Of a DNA stretch of 64,000 nucleotides, positions 53,544 through 63,657 are shown in pieces. Source of the DNA: Pedobacter ureilyticus (GTDB lineage Bacteria; Bacteroidota; Bacteroidia; Sphingobacteriales; Sphingobacteriaceae). The stretch lies in contig NZ_SSHJ01000008.1 of the NCBI RefSeq assembly GCF_005925345.1, forward strand, positions 62,001-126,000, given 5' to 3'. The stretch's first letter is position 1. Each line of letters begins with the position of its first letter. Under the pieces are notes generated by a model. The model did no database searches, was not told the origin of the DNA, and was given only the letters and a program-made list of their open reading frames with translations. The translations under genes were made by a program, and so were the position numbers.

Positions 53544-54072
53544 AGCTAAGATACTTCCTTTCATTATGTTTAACTTCTAAAGCGCCCGCTCCTTTTAAAA
53601 GTTCGTCAATTTTATCGTGTTCAGTATTTTGCTTGGCATCAATGGCAATGATGAAACGATCATCAGTTGCACGTAAATCCATTACTCTTGGCGCTCTTCC
53701 TGGAAACAAGTGGGTAGAAGCATAATAAGAACCTACTAAACCAAATGCACAGAATAGAATAGTTAACTCAAAAGTAATTGGAATAAAATCTGGCAAAGCA
53801 AAGTGTGTTTTACCACCAATATTAACTGGCCAATCTACCGCTGTTGCTAAATAAACACCTGTAAGCATGGTTATTGTACCTGTAATTCCGAAAAAGAAAG
53901 CAGCGATATCTAACCTAGATCTTTTAACGCCTAATTTCGCTTCGATACCGTGAATAGGCATTGGGGTATACACATCATAAATAGCGATGTTATTTTCCTG
54001 CAATTTCTCGATGCCATGTAGCATCTCATCAGGATCTCCAAAACTGCCTAAAATATATTTGATATTACTCAT
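53536..54072 (-). CDS. actD: Alternative complex III subunit ActD (DUF3341)
   Basis: This 178-residue protein has two membrane helices (about 60-82 and 98-120) and the DUF3341 pattern: YILGSFGDPDEMLHGIEKL, then IYDVYTPMPIHGIE, and late DDRFIIAIDA. It is a structural subunit. It starts two bases after the ActC stop and overlaps ActE. Confidence 0.92.
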   Translation of the reverse strand: MSNIKYILGSFGDPDEMLHGIEKLQENNIAIYDVYTPMPIHGIEAKLGVKRSRLDIAAFFFGITGTITMLTGVYLATAVDWPVNIGGKTHFALPDFIPITFELTILFCAFGLVGSYYASTHLFPGRAPRVMDLRATDDRFIIAIDAKQNTEHDKIDELLKGAGALEVKHNERKYLSYE

Positions 54073-54074
54073 TG

Positions 54075-55547
54075 TTATATTTTTGCGTAATCTTCTTGTT
54101 TAACACTATCAAATTTCTCTAAAGACTCTACGTATTCTGCTACGTGTTCTTTATCTAAATGACCTTCTTTGATCAATTTCATTTTAGACTGCTCACTAGC
54201 AGTTTTCAATATCATTTTAACCTCCGCAATGGCGATAGAAGGCAATACCCTTAAGAACAATAGGAATAAAGTAAAGAATACACCTATTGAGCCAACAAAC
54301 ACGCCCACATCTACCCAAGATGGATAGAACATCGTCCAACTTGATGGAATATAATCACGGTGCAATGAAGTTACGATAATTACGAAACGCTCGAACCACA
54401 TACCGATGTTTACTACGATAGATAAGATCCAAGTAGCTGGGATACTTAAACGTACCTTTTTGAACCACAACAACTGTGGAGAGATTACGTTACAAGTCAT
54501 CATCATCCAGTAAGCCCACCAGTATGGCCCAGTTGCACGGTTAATGAAGGCATATTGCTCATATTGTGAACCAGAATACCAAGCGATAAAGAACTCAGTT
54601 AAATAAGCCACACCTACAATAGAACCTGTTAAGATGATAATCTTGTTCATCGATTCGATGTGGAACATGGTGATGTAGTTCTCTAGACCTAATACTTTAC
54701 GTACCACCAACATCAAGGTTAATACCATCGCGAAACCTGAGAAGATCGCACCTGCTACGAAGTAAGGAGGGAAAATGGTAGTGTGCCATCCTGGAATTAC
54801 CGAAGTTGCAAAGTCCATTGATACAATGGTGTGTACCGAAAGTACTAGTGGTGTAGAAATACCTGCTAAGATTAACGATACCGCTTCAAAACGTTGCCAA
54901 GTTTTTACGCTACCGCTCCATCCGAAAGAGAAGATAGTATAGATCTTTTTACGAACGCCTGTTGCTCTATCTCTAATGGTTGCGATATCTGGCAATAAAC
55001 CTGTGTACCAGAATAATAATGATACAGAGAAATAAGTTGAGATCGCAAACATATCCCATACCAATGGAGAGTTAAAGTTTACCCAAAGTGAACCAAATTG
55101 ATTTGGTAAAGGTAATACCCAATAAGCTAACCATGGACGGCCCATGTGTGATACAACGTATGTAGCGGCACAAATAACGGCGAAAATTGTCATCGCCTCT
55201 GCCGAACGGTTGATGGAGTTACGCCAGTTTTGACGGAAGAGTAATAATACGGCTGAAATTAGTGTTCCAGCGTGACCAATACCTACCCACCATACGAAAC
55301 CGGTGATATCCCAAGCCCAACCTACTGTTTTATTTAATCCCCAAGCACCAATACCAAACCAGAAGGTATAACCTACAGAAACGATCCATAGGGTAGCGCC
55401 ACATAGTGCAAGGATAAATCCGATCCACCAAGCCCTGTTAGGTTTGTTTTCTACCGGCGATAGGATTTCTTCCGTAATTTGCGCATACGTAATATCCTTG
55501 CCGGTAATTAATGGTTCTCTTAAAATTGATTCGCTATGTCCTGACAT
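54075..55547 (-). CDS. actC: Alternative complex III NrfD-like membrane subunit ActC
   Basis: This 490-residue protein with ten membrane helices belongs to the NrfD/PsrC quinol-binding family. It has WWVGIGHAGTLISAVLLLF, RSAEAMTIFAVICAA, SMDFATSVIPGWHTTIFPPYF and IEFFIAWYSG-like features. It is the expected site of menaquinol oxidation. It starts 24 bases after the ActB stop. Confidence 0.93.
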   Translation of the reverse strand: MSGHSESILREPLITGKDITYAQITEEILSPVENKPNRAWWIGFILALCGATLWIVSVGYTFWFGIGAWGLNKTVGWAWDITGFVWWVGIGHAGTLISAVLLLFRQNWRNSINRSAEAMTIFAVICAATYVVSHMGRPWLAYWVLPLPNQFGSLWVNFNSPLVWDMFAISTYFSVSLLFWYTGLLPDIATIRDRATGVRKKIYTIFSFGWSGSVKTWQRFEAVSLILAGISTPLVLSVHTIVSMDFATSVIPGWHTTIFPPYFVAGAIFSGFAMVLTLMLVVRKVLGLENYITMFHIESMNKIIILTGSIVGVAYLTEFFIAWYSGSQYEQYAFINRATGPYWWAYWMMMTCNVISPQLLWFKKVRLSIPATWILSIVVNIGMWFERFVIIVTSLHRDYIPSSWTMFYPSWVDVGVFVGSIGVFFTLFLLFLRVLPSIAIAEVKMILKTASEQSKMKLIKEGHLDKEHVAEYVESLEKFDSVKQEDYAKI

Positions 55548-55571
55548 AATTTATATTGCTGTAAGTAAAGC

Positions 55572-58500
55572 CTAAGCGTGTACTTCTTTTGTTGTTGAAT
55601 CTATATTTCTAATCTTAGTCATGTAACCAATTCCTGGCTCAACGTTGATCTCTTCTAGCACGTAGTAAGTACGCTCGCTACGTAGGGCTTTAGAAACTTC
55701 CGAATTAGGGTCGTTCTTATCTCCGAAGATAATTGCGTTTGCAGAACAAGCTTGTTGACAAGCCATTTTGATATCGCCATCTTTCAATGCACGTTTCTCA
55801 ATTTTGGCAGTTAACTTACCAGCTTGGATACGTTGGATACACATCGAACATTTCTCCATTACACCACGTGAACGTGTAGTAACATCTGGGTTCAATACTA
55901 ATTGTGTAAACTCGTTGTTCAAGTAGTTATCAAAACGTGAATCATTCCAGTAGTTGAACCAGTTGAAACGACGAACTTTGTATGGACAGTTGTTTGCACA
56001 GTAACGTGTACCTACGCAACGGTTATAAGCCATGTGGTTTAAACCGTCTGATGAGTGTACCGTTGCCAATACCGGACATACCGTCTCACAAGGTGCGTGA
56101 TCGCAATGTTGACACAACATCGGTTGGTGCACTACAGAAACGTTCTCTAGGTTGTCTAAGTGAGCGATTTCTTTCTCTTCAGTTACTGCACCATGTTGCT
56201 CATCGTTAAAGCTATAATAACGATCGATACGTAACCAGTGCATTTCACGACGACGGCGAACCTCGTCTTTACCTACAACAGGAATGTTATTTTCTACGTT
56301 ACAAGCAACGATACATGAACCACACCCAGTACAAGCATTCAAATCGATTGCCATTACCCAGTTGTTACCCAACATTTCGTGCTTATCTGTAGTCCACAAA
56401 TCGTAAACTTTGTGTTTGTGGTGATTACCTGAACCAGCTGCTGGATCTTTTAAGAAATCCTTGAAGCTAGCTTCACGTACAATATTTCTACCCTCGAAAG
56501 AATAGTGAGTTTGTGTTTGAGCTAATTCTTCCCAACGGCCAGTACCTGTTAAAGTTGCAGTAGTTGCATATTTTAAAGTACCATTGGTATAAGTTACAAA
56601 AGGGAACGCATTTTTACCTACGTTGTTACCAGCTTTACCAGCTTTAGTACGTCCGTAACCCAAAGCCACAGAAGCAGTACCCATTGCTTGTCCTGGTTGG
56701 AACAATACTGGTAAATCTACCGTATAGCCATTTTCGGCTTTGATGCTTACTACATCAAATTCTTTATAGCCTAATTTCTCAGCCTGACGAGGATTTAATG
56801 CGATATAGTTATCCCAAGTTACTTTAGTTACCGGACAAGGAAACTCTTGCAAAAATGCATTGTTCGCTTGTTTACCATCACGCATTGGGATACTTTCAAA
56901 AATTTGAAGCTCGATATCTTTTTTCAACGCTTTACTGCTCGCAATAATAGCCGCTGCAACAGCATCTAGAGATAAAGAGAAACCATAACTACCTGCTGCT
57001 TTAGGAGCAGAAGCTACAACGCCTGTTTGTAATACATCATTCCAAGTTTTACCTGCTGCTGGTAAAATATTTTTCTCCCAGTAGTTACGAACGTATTGAT
57101 AGTAATCTTGTACAGGTGCATCAGCCCAAGTTAATAAGCTTTGCTCAGCTTGACGAGAGTTGAAAACCGGATTGATCGTAGGTTGAACGATTGAGTAGAA
57201 ACCTTCGTAAGTATTGGCATCTCCCCAAGCCTCTAAATAGTTTGGCGTAATTGCTACTACATCAGAAAGGTCTGCAGTTTCATCTTCTCTATCAGAGAAA
57301 GAAACTTTTAAAGCAACCTTTGCTAAACCTTCAGTAAAGGCTTTTGCGTTAATGGCATCGTAAGCTGGGTTTGAATTCAAGAAGAATACCGCACCAACTT
57401 CACCCTTGTTCATTTCGTCTACTAGCAATGCAAATTCTGCATCATTACCTTCGTAACGTTTACAAGGGTTATCTAAATCGATAGTAGTACCGTAGCTACC
57501 AATAGCCACGTTAATTGCATTTACTAAAGTTTGAACAGAAACATCGTTAGAACCAGCTACTACAACTGCCTTACCTTTATTCTGTAATAATTCTTTAGCA
57601 ACTAGTTTTAATGCTTTATCTGCAGTTGCGTTATCTGGCAAGCCAGCACCTGGCAAACTAGCGCCAGTAATTGCATTGTATAAAGCGATTAATGCAGGTC
57701 CTTCTTCAGATAATTTCAAAGCGATACGAGTATCAGCGTTAGTACCTGTTAAACTCATACCAGCTTCAAACTGGAAGTGACGAGACATTTTCTTTTTCTC
57801 TAACGATTTGTAATCTCTGTTAGAAGTATATTGAGCAGTAAATTCTTCGCCGCTAATCCAAGTTCCTAAGAAATCGGCTGCAAAGCTTACAATTAAATCT
57901 GCTTTATCGAAGTTGTATTTTGGCAACACCGCTTTACCAAAGCTATTCTCGTTAGCTTTGATGATACCAGTGTAAGAAATTGGATCGTATTGAACCAATT
58001 TAGTAGTAGGATATTTTGCTGTAAACTCGGTAACTACTGCCTTAGCCGATGGGCTGTTTAAAGAGCTCGCTACTACACGGATTTGTTTACCTGAAGCTTG
58101 TACCTTGTTTAGCTCACCTTTAACGAATTTATCTAAATCAGCCCAAGTAGTTTCATCCTTCTTTAACAAAGGGTTTTTTAGTTTAGAAACATCGTACAAA
58201 TCTAAAACCGAAGCTTGTGCTTGTGCATCAGTACCTCTGCTATATAAACCAGCGTTAGGATTTACCTCGATTTTAATTGGACGACCTACTACAGTTTTTA
58301 CCATTACACTGTTTCCTTTGAAACTAGAAACATAATAGTTAGGGATACCTGGAGTTACCTCTTCTGGTCTAACTAAGTAAGGGATTGATTTGTGTACCGG
58401 TGCTTTTTGACACGCAGCTAAAGTTACAGCACCTAAACCAAAACCTAATGCCTTTAAAAAGTCACGGCGTGGGGTAACTGTACTTAGTCCTGCTTCACTT

Positions 58501-58613
58501 AAAACATCTTCTATTGGAAGCGGCTCGGCAAATTCGCTTTTGTTGTTTTCAACAAACTCGGGAGTTTTATTCAACTCCTCCAAACCTTTCCAGTATTTTT
58601 TGTTGCTTTCCAT
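55572..58613 (-). CDS. actB: Alternative complex III iron-sulfur subunit ActB
   Basis: This is a 1013-residue protein. The N-terminus carries a Tat-like motif RRDFLKALGFGLG (about residues 49-61) followed by TLAACQ, a lipobox-like Cys. A molybdopterin-oxidoreductase-like domain (about 90-720) follows, in the family not thought to bind molybdenum. A ferredoxin domain has four cluster motifs: CTGCGSCIVAC, CQHCDHAPCETVC, CVGTRYCANNC and CSMC with CQQAC. It conducts electrons from ActC to ActA. Confidence 0.94.
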   Translation of the reverse strand: MESNKKYWKGLEELNKTPEFVENNKSEFAEPLPIEDVLSEAGLSTVTPRRDFLKALGFGLGAVTLAACQKAPVHKSIPYLVRPEEVTPGIPNYYVSSFKGNSVMVKTVVGRPIKIEVNPNAGLYSRGTDAQAQASVLDLYDVSKLKNPLLKKDETTWADLDKFVKGELNKVQASGKQIRVVASSLNSPSAKAVVTEFTAKYPTTKLVQYDPISYTGIIKANENSFGKAVLPKYNFDKADLIVSFAADFLGTWISGEEFTAQYTSNRDYKSLEKKKMSRHFQFEAGMSLTGTNADTRIALKLSEEGPALIALYNAITGASLPGAGLPDNATADKALKLVAKELLQNKGKAVVVAGSNDVSVQTLVNAINVAIGSYGTTIDLDNPCKRYEGNDAEFALLVDEMNKGEVGAVFFLNSNPAYDAINAKAFTEGLAKVALKVSFSDREDETADLSDVVAITPNYLEAWGDANTYEGFYSIVQPTINPVFNSRQAEQSLLTWADAPVQDYYQYVRNYWEKNILPAAGKTWNDVLQTGVVASAPKAAGSYGFSLSLDAVAAAIIASSKALKKDIELQIFESIPMRDGKQANNAFLQEFPCPVTKVTWDNYIALNPRQAEKLGYKEFDVVSIKAENGYTVDLPVLFQPGQAMGTASVALGYGRTKAGKAGNNVGKNAFPFVTYTNGTLKYATTATLTGTGRWEELAQTQTHYSFEGRNIVREASFKDFLKDPAAGSGNHHKHKVYDLWTTDKHEMLGNNWVMAIDLNACTGCGSCIVACNVENNIPVVGKDEVRRRREMHWLRIDRYYSFNDEQHGAVTEEKEIAHLDNLENVSVVHQPMLCQHCDHAPCETVCPVLATVHSSDGLNHMAYNRCVGTRYCANNCPYKVRRFNWFNYWNDSRFDNYLNNEFTQLVLNPDVTTRSRGVMEKCSMCIQRIQAGKLTAKIEKRALKDGDIKMACQQACSANAIIFGDKNDPNSEVSKALRSERTYYVLEEINVEPGIGYMTKIRNIDSTTKEVHA

Positions 58614-58660
58614 TTAAGCTATATTACTGTTTATCGAACGTTCTTAAAAAACTCTATTAA

Positions 58661-59950
58661 TTAATAGTGGCACTTACCACACTCTAAACCACCCAACAAT
58701 GCTGGTGTAATTTTCTCACCTTTTTTGATTTTCTCGTGAGCAGCAATTACGTTAGCATAAAAAGCATCGCTTTTCTTGTTAGAGATATCCGCATCTTTGT
58801 GACAGTTGATACACCATTTCATGGTTAACGGAGAATATTGATAAACTTCTTCCATGGTATTAACTGGACCGTGACAAGCGAAACAAACCGGATCGTTTGG
58901 ACTTAAACCTGCTTCTTTACGGATAGCTTCTTCACCAACTACTACGTGTTGAGAGTGGTTAAAGTAAGCGAAATCTGGCAAGTTGTGTACACGCACCCAC
59001 TCAATTGGTTTCTCTTTAGTTTTGTCGTAAGTCTGCGTATCTGGATTGTAACCCAAAGCGTTATAGATTTTTTGAATTTCTGGAGAAATCAAACCATCAT
59101 CAGTTCTTGCCTGTACGTTTTTATGACAGTTCATACAAACATTTAGCGAAGGAATAGTTGAGTTTTTAGATTTGAATGCACCAGTGTGACAGTACTGACA
59201 ATCGATTTGATTGATCCCAGCGTGTAATTCGTGAGAGAATTTGATTGGCTGTGTTGGTTGATAACCTGTGTGAACACCAGTTTCCCACATACCCATCCAA
59301 CCGAATGAACCTAGAACAATCACTAAACACAATACAGTAAAGAATACAAATTTTTTGTTTTTAAATAAGCCTTTTACGCCTGTAACTAAAGAAACGTTAT
59401 CTTCTTCATTTACAACGATACCTTGTTTCTCTAAGATCAAACGCTCAAGCATTTTAACCGCTCTGCCCAAAACTACCAATACTACAATAGATAGTACGAT
59501 AATAGCAATTACACCGGCAATTGAAAGACCAGAAACACCTTCATCAACAACAGTACCACCCGACACCACTTCTTTTGGTGGATCGCCTACTTTAGCGTAA
59601 GCAATGATGCTTTTAATCTGATCATCAGTTAAAGTAGGGAAAGCTGTCATCTCTGACGGAGAAAACTTAGCCGCCTCAATAGCTTGCTTGTTACCCGAAG
59701 CTCTTAATTCAACATTGTTTCTAATCCAAGGAATCAAGAAAGACTCTTCCAGCTCGTTCATCTTAGGTTTTAGAGCCGGGCCAGTACCATCGTGATCTAA
59801 GGCGTGACAAGAAGCACACTTCGACTTAAATAAAGTTCTTCCCTCTACAACATCTTGCGCTTTCGATACATTTACAGTTAAAAAAGATAGTGCAGCTACT
59901 ACTAATGTTGCTTTTCTAAGTTTTTTAAGTCCGAATGAGATATTCCTCAT
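58661..59950 (-). CDS. actA: Alternative complex III multiheme cytochrome c ActA
   Basis: This 429-residue protein has a signal peptide (VVAALSFLTVNVSKAQ), a heme c domain (CASCH, about residues 40-44), two membrane helices (about 143-165 and 203-222) and a C-terminal pentaheme part with CQYCH, CMNCH, CFACH, CINCH and CGKCH. This gives six heme sites in all. It is the first gene of the respiratory operon, with a promoter at 60033-60059. It accepts electrons from ActB. Confidence 0.93.
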   Translation of the reverse strand: MRNISFGLKKLRKATLVVAALSFLTVNVSKAQDVVEGRTLFKSKCASCHALDHDGTGPALKPKMNELEESFLIPWIRNNVELRASGNKQAIEAAKFSPSEMTAFPTLTDDQIKSIIAYAKVGDPPKEVVSGGTVVDEGVSGLSIAGVIAIIVLSIVVLVVLGRAVKMLERLILEKQGIVVNEEDNVSLVTGVKGLFKNKKFVFFTVLCLVIVLGSFGWMGMWETGVHTGYQPTQPIKFSHELHAGINQIDCQYCHTGAFKSKNSTIPSLNVCMNCHKNVQARTDDGLISPEIQKIYNALGYNPDTQTYDKTKEKPIEWVRVHNLPDFAYFNHSQHVVVGEEAIRKEAGLSPNDPVCFACHGPVNTMEEVYQYSPLTMKWCINCHKDADISNKKSDAFYANVIAAHEKIKKGEKITPALLGGLECGKCHY

Positions 59951-60032
59951 AATGAGTATTTTATGCTTTATTTTGAAATATAATTGTTAATCTAAGTGAT
60001 GAATGATGATTTACCTCTCAGAAATAATTGGA

Positions 60033-60059
60033 CAAAAGTAAGCTTTATTAAGATACCAA
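60033..60059 (-). promoter_or_regulatory. Promoter of the Act-oxidase operon
   Basis: On the minus strand TTG (60059-60057) is followed after 16 bases by TACTTTTG (60040-60033), a perfect match to the -7 consensus TAnnTTTG. A transcript would start near 60025, about 75 bases before the actA ATG. The spacing is a little short. Confidence 0.5.
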
Positions 60060-60136
60060 TGACATATTAATGACAGTGAAATACAATTTATAATCATTCT
60101 AAACAAATGCGTTTTTATGTGCTAGAACCAAATAAA

Positions 60137-60162
60137 TCAGCGATTATTTACAAAATCGCTGA
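60137..60162 (-). terminator. Terminator after the deoxyhypusine-synthase-like gene
   Basis: TCAGCGATT (60137-60145) and AATCGCTGA (60154-60162) form a nine-bp stem with an eight-base loop. On the minus strand it is followed by TTTATTT. It separates this gene from the respiratory operon. Confidence 0.7.
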
Positions 60163-60205
60163 CTCACTTAGGGTTAATTTTACACCCTTATATTTTGAAA
60201 TTAAA

Positions 60206-61186
60206 TTATTGTTTTAATATCCAAGCAAACATTAGTGGCGCTACAATTGTTGCATCACTTTCTATAATAAATTTCGGCGTATGAATATCTAATTTACCCC
60301 AGGTAATTTTCTCATTAGGAACTGCTCCCGAGTAAGAACCATACGAAGTAGTAGAATCTGAAATTTGACAGAAATAGCTCCAGAATGGAATGTTTTCCAT
60401 CTCCATATCTTGGTAGAGCATTGGCACCACACAAATTGGAAAATCACCAGCAATACCACCGCCAATTTGGAAGAAGCCAATTCCTTTACCTTCAGAATTT
60501 TTCACGTACCAATCTGCCAACCAGCCCATGTACTCAATACCACTTTTCATGGTAGTGGCTTTAAATTCGTTTTTAATTACGTAAGAAGCAAAGATGTTGC
60601 CCATGGTACTGTCTTCCCATCCGGGAACCACAATAGGCAAGTTTTTTTCTGCCGCAGCTAACATCCAAGAATTTTTAGGGTCAATCTCATAGTATTGTTC
60701 CAAAACGCCGCTGTTTAACATTTTGTACATAAACTCGTGCGGAAAATAACGCTCCCCTTTGTCGTCAGCGTCTTTCCAAATGGCATGAATATGTTTTTGC
60801 AAACGACGGAAAGCTTCTTCTTCTGGAATACAGGTATCCGTAACACGGTTGTAATGGTTCTCTAACAAATCCCACTCGTCTTGCGGACTTAAATCACGGT
60901 AGTTAGGCACTCTTTTATAATGTGAATGAGCAACAAGGTTCATGATATCCTCTTCTAAGTTAGCTCCAGTACAAGAAATGATAGCAACTTTATCTTGCCT
61001 AATCATTTCTGCTAACGAAATACCCAATTCGGCTGTACTCATCGCTCCAGCAAGGGTAATCATCATTTTACCACCTTCATCTAAATGCGTTTCGTAACCT
61101 TTAGCCGCATCCATCATTGCTGCAGCGTTAAAATGGAGGTAGTTAGTCTCCATGAATTTCGATATTGGTCCTCTATTTACACTCAT
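60206..61186 (-). CDS. Deoxyhypusine-synthase-like protein
   Basis: This 326-residue protein has the DHS fold: KMMITLAGAMSTAELGISLAEMIR, ISCTGANLEEDIMNLVAH, and DSTTSYGSYSGAVPNEKITWGKL. The eukaryotic enzyme forms an intermediate on a Lys in GGGVVKHHI; the matching segment here is GGGIAGDFPI, with no Lys. Bacteria lack the eIF5A substrate, so it likely uses another polyamine substrate, or none. The ATG at 61186 is preferred because the longer frame starts at TTG and the family usually begins near GPISKFM. Confidence 0.85.
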   Translation of the reverse strand: MSVNRGPISKFMETNYLHFNAAAMMDAAKGYETHLDEGGKMMITLAGAMSTAELGISLAEMIRQDKVAIISCTGANLEEDIMNLVAHSHYKRVPNYRDLSPQDEWDLLENHYNRVTDTCIPEEEAFRRLQKHIHAIWKDADDKGERYFPHEFMYKMLNSGVLEQYYEIDPKNSWMLAAAEKNLPIVVPGWEDSTMGNIFASYVIKNEFKATTMKSGIEYMGWLADWYVKNSEGKGIGFFQIGGGIAGDFPICVVPMLYQDMEMENIPFWSYFCQISDSTTSYGSYSGAVPNEKITWGKLDIHTPKFIIESDATIVAPLMFAWILKQ

Positions 61187-61305
61187 TTTATATTCATTTT
61201 GTTTTCGCCGCAAAAATAGGTTTTATTGCCTTAAGGAACAATTGTTTTTACAGCAAGACGACATTGCGCTTGTAAAAAGCAGCCTTAAATTATATCAAGA
61301 TTAAG

Positions 61306-61313
61306 TAGTTTTG
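61306..61313 (+). promoter_or_regulatory. Possible -7 element of the MFS exporter gene
   Basis: TAGTTTTG matches TAnnTTTG exactly and ends 18 bases before the ATG at 61331. No clear TTTG is found at the expected distance upstream, so the call is weak. Confidence 0.3.
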
Positions 61314-61330
61314 CTTAAAATCTTTTCTTC

Positions 61331-62542
61331 ATGAACTCAAACCCTTCTGATTTTAGCAAAGCAAATGTTACCGTGTTCCCTATTTTATTTGCTTTAAGTT
61401 TTTCACATCTGCTCAATGATACCATTCAATCTCTAATTCCGGCCATTTATCCGCTGGTAAAAAACTCTTACCACCTTACCTTTTCACAGATCGGATTAAT
61501 TACTTTAACTTTTCAGCTAGCCGCATCCTTGTTTCAACCATTTGTTGGGTTGTATACTGATAAAAAACCTCAGCCCTATTCTTTGGCCATAGGCATGGGC
61601 TTTACCTTGATGGGTTTAATTACACTTTCGCTATCAAACAGCTTTTACTTGATCTTATTTTCGGTGGCGTTAGTTGGTACTGGCTCGTCTATTTTTCATC
61701 CCGAGGCTTCTAGAATGGCTCACGCCGCATCTGGCGGAAAAAGAGGTTTAGCACAATCCGTTTTTCAATTAGGAGGCAATGCAGGAAGTTCAATTGGGCC
61801 ACTTTTGGCTGCTTGGATCATTGTTCCAAAAGGGCAGTTTAGCGTAATTTGGTTCTCAGTTATTGCTTTACTGGCAATTATGGTGCTAAGCTATGTAGGT
61901 AAATGGTACAAAGGATATATCATTAATCGCGAAGCAAAGAAAGGTAGTGCAGTAGCAGAAGGGCACCAACTTTCGAAAAGAAGGGTGATTTTTGCAATCG
62001 GAATTTTACTTGTATTGATCTTTTCAAAATACTTTTACATGGCAAGCTTAACCAGCTATTTCACTTTCTATTTGATTGATAAATTCCATGTATCTGTACA
62101 AACTTCTCAAATCTATTTGTTTGTTTTCTTGTTCTCGGTAGCTGCCGGCACTTTACTAGGAGGGCCAATTGGCGATAGAATTGGCCGTAAATACGTGATT
62201 TGGGTGTCTATTTTAGGCGCAGCCCCTTTCGCCTTACTTTTACCTCATGCTAATTTATTCTGGACAGGAGTTTTGATTGTTCCTATCGGGATGATTTTAG
62301 CCTCTGCTTTTTCAGCGATTTTAGTTTACGCACAAGAATTAATCCCTGGCAAAGTTGGCCTGGTTGCTGGCCTTTTCTTCGGCTTTGCCTTTGGCATGGG
62401 CGGTTTGGGCTCGGCCTTAATCGGCAACTTAGCCGACAAAACCAGCATCAACTATGTTTTCTCTATATGCGCTTACCTGCCATTAATTGGATTGATTACG
62501 ATGTTTTTGCCAAACATTAGCACCACGAGAAAGACCAGGTAA
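61331..62542 (+). CDS. MFS exporter, fosmidomycin-resistance (Fsr) type
   Basis: This is a 403-residue transporter with 12 membrane helices. Fsr-like features are FSHLLNDTIQSLIPAIYPL, SLFQPFVGLYTDKKPQPYS, SSIFHPEASRMAHAASGGKRG and GGPIGDRIGRKYV. Relatives export fosmidomycin and other small molecules; the natural substrate is unknown. It is divergent from the deoxyhypusine-synthase-like gene. Confidence 0.9.
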   Translation: MNSNPSDFSKANVTVFPILFALSFSHLLNDTIQSLIPAIYPLVKNSYHLTFSQIGLITLTFQLAASLFQPFVGLYTDKKPQPYSLAIGMGFTLMGLITLSLSNSFYLILFSVALVGTGSSIFHPEASRMAHAASGGKRGLAQSVFQLGGNAGSSIGPLLAAWIIVPKGQFSVIWFSVIALLAIMVLSYVGKWYKGYIINREAKKGSAVAEGHQLSKRRVIFAIGILLVLIFSKYFYMASLTSYFTFYLIDKFHVSVQTSQIYLFVFLFSVAAGTLLGGPIGDRIGRKYVIWVSILGAAPFALLLPHANLFWTGVLIVPIGMILASAFSAILVYAQELIPGKVGLVAGLFFGFAFGMGGLGSALIGNLADKTSINYVFSICAYLPLIGLITMFLPNISTTRKTR

Positions 62543-62548
62543 TTAAAA

Positions 62549-62582
62549 AACTGCGCATTAATTTGAAGATTAATGCGCAGTT
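62549..62582. terminator. Strong hairpin between converging genes
   Basis: CTGCGCATTAAT (62551-62562) and ATTAATGCGCAG (62569-62580) form a 12-bp stem, extended by AA/TT, with a six-base loop. On the minus strand it is followed by TTTTTTAATT, so it terminates the secreted-protein gene; it also lies right after the MFS gene. Confidence 0.85.
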
Positions 62583-62601
62583 ACTCATTGGTTAAATTGG
62601 T

Positions 62602-63657
62602 TTATTTTAGTGCACTAAAAAAAGCTTCAGCATGAAAATCTAGAAACTTTTTAGCGCCTGCATATACTCCTTCAATATATTTCTTGTTATCAACCTTTAT
62701 TATTTTTGCAGTTTCCGATGTCCTATCCTCTGGTGTAAAATAAGTTACGTACAAATTGCTTGTTCCTACAAAATCTGCTCCACCTCTTGCAAAGCTGGTT
62801 ACTTTTGTATCTTCGATAACATCATTAATTTCTAATGGCTTAGATAATTGTCCGCTGTAGCTGGTAGTAGCCCCTAAGCCCATTTTACCATAGGCAAAAT
62901 TAACAGTACTATTAATGGCAGTAACACTATTTTGGCCTTTAAGCCTAACGAAAGAGTCGTTATCAGACATCACAATTGCTTCAGTATCTGCTATGCGCAA
63001 ATTTGTTTTTATTTTAATTGATGCGCCACCACCTTGAAAAGCAGTTTTATCTTCTACAAACATCACATAGATATTTACATCTGCAATAACGGCATCGCCT
63101 AGAGCTTTAGATAACTTAGGATACAAGAAAGAAGCATTTCCTAAAAAACCACCACTTTTGGTTTTGCCATCTTGTTTCAATTTCTTAACAAACCACTCAT
63201 AACCAGTTGGTGCGGTTGTCATAGTACCTGGAAATTGTGCCAAGCTCACTTTCCCACCCTGCATTTTTACATATTCCTCATACACCTCTGTTTTCCCAGC
63301 TTCGTCTGCGCTTACAATCTGCAAACCTTTTGCTTTAATTTGGGATAAGAAATCGTTGTATAACTTATCCGTAATTTGCTGAACATCGTTTTCTGACAAT
63401 CCGGTTAAACCAACAGAAGCTTCGGCTTTGGCATCGCCCCTATATCCCCCTCCCAGCATACGACCACCCTGCTTAAATTTTTGCTTTTCGTTGTAAATTT
63501 GATAGTTGATTGCAAAATTTGAAATATAAATCTTTGTTGCATCTTTAGCTTTGCCTAATCCAAACTTTGTTTCCTTTGGTTTAAATTCTCCCAAGGTTTG
63601 TGCGCTTACATTTACCGAAAAAGCAGTAATAAGTGCAAATAGTAGTTTCGTTTTCAT
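62602..63657 (-). CDS. Secreted protein of unknown function
   Basis: This 351-residue protein has a signal peptide (LLFALITAFSVNVSAQ). The mature part has a Gly-rich stretch (GGRMLGGGYRGDAKAEAS) and mixed alpha/beta content (residues about 40-340), with the ending YAGAKKFLDFHAEAFFSALK. No named family is recognised. The repeated phrases on parameter-like strands (YISNFAINYQIYN, ADVNIYVMFVED) suggest a periplasmic or outer-membrane-associated role. It is flanked by a terminator downstream. Confidence 0.8.
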   Translation of the reverse strand: MKTKLLFALITAFSVNVSAQTLGEFKPKETKFGLGKAKDATKIYISNFAINYQIYNEKQKFKQGGRMLGGGYRGDAKAEASVGLTGLSENDVQQITDKLYNDFLSQIKAKGLQIVSADEAGKTEVYEEYVKMQGGKVSLAQFPGTMTTAPTGYEWFVKKLKQDGKTKSGGFLGNASFLYPKLSKALGDAVIADVNIYVMFVEDKTAFQGGGASIKIKTNLRIADTEAIVMSDNDSFVRLKGQNSVTAINSTVNFAYGKMGLGATTSYSGQLSKPLEINDVIEDTKVTSFARGGADFVGTSNLYVTYFTPEDRTSETAKIIKVDNKKYIEGVYAGAKKFLDFHAEAFFSALK

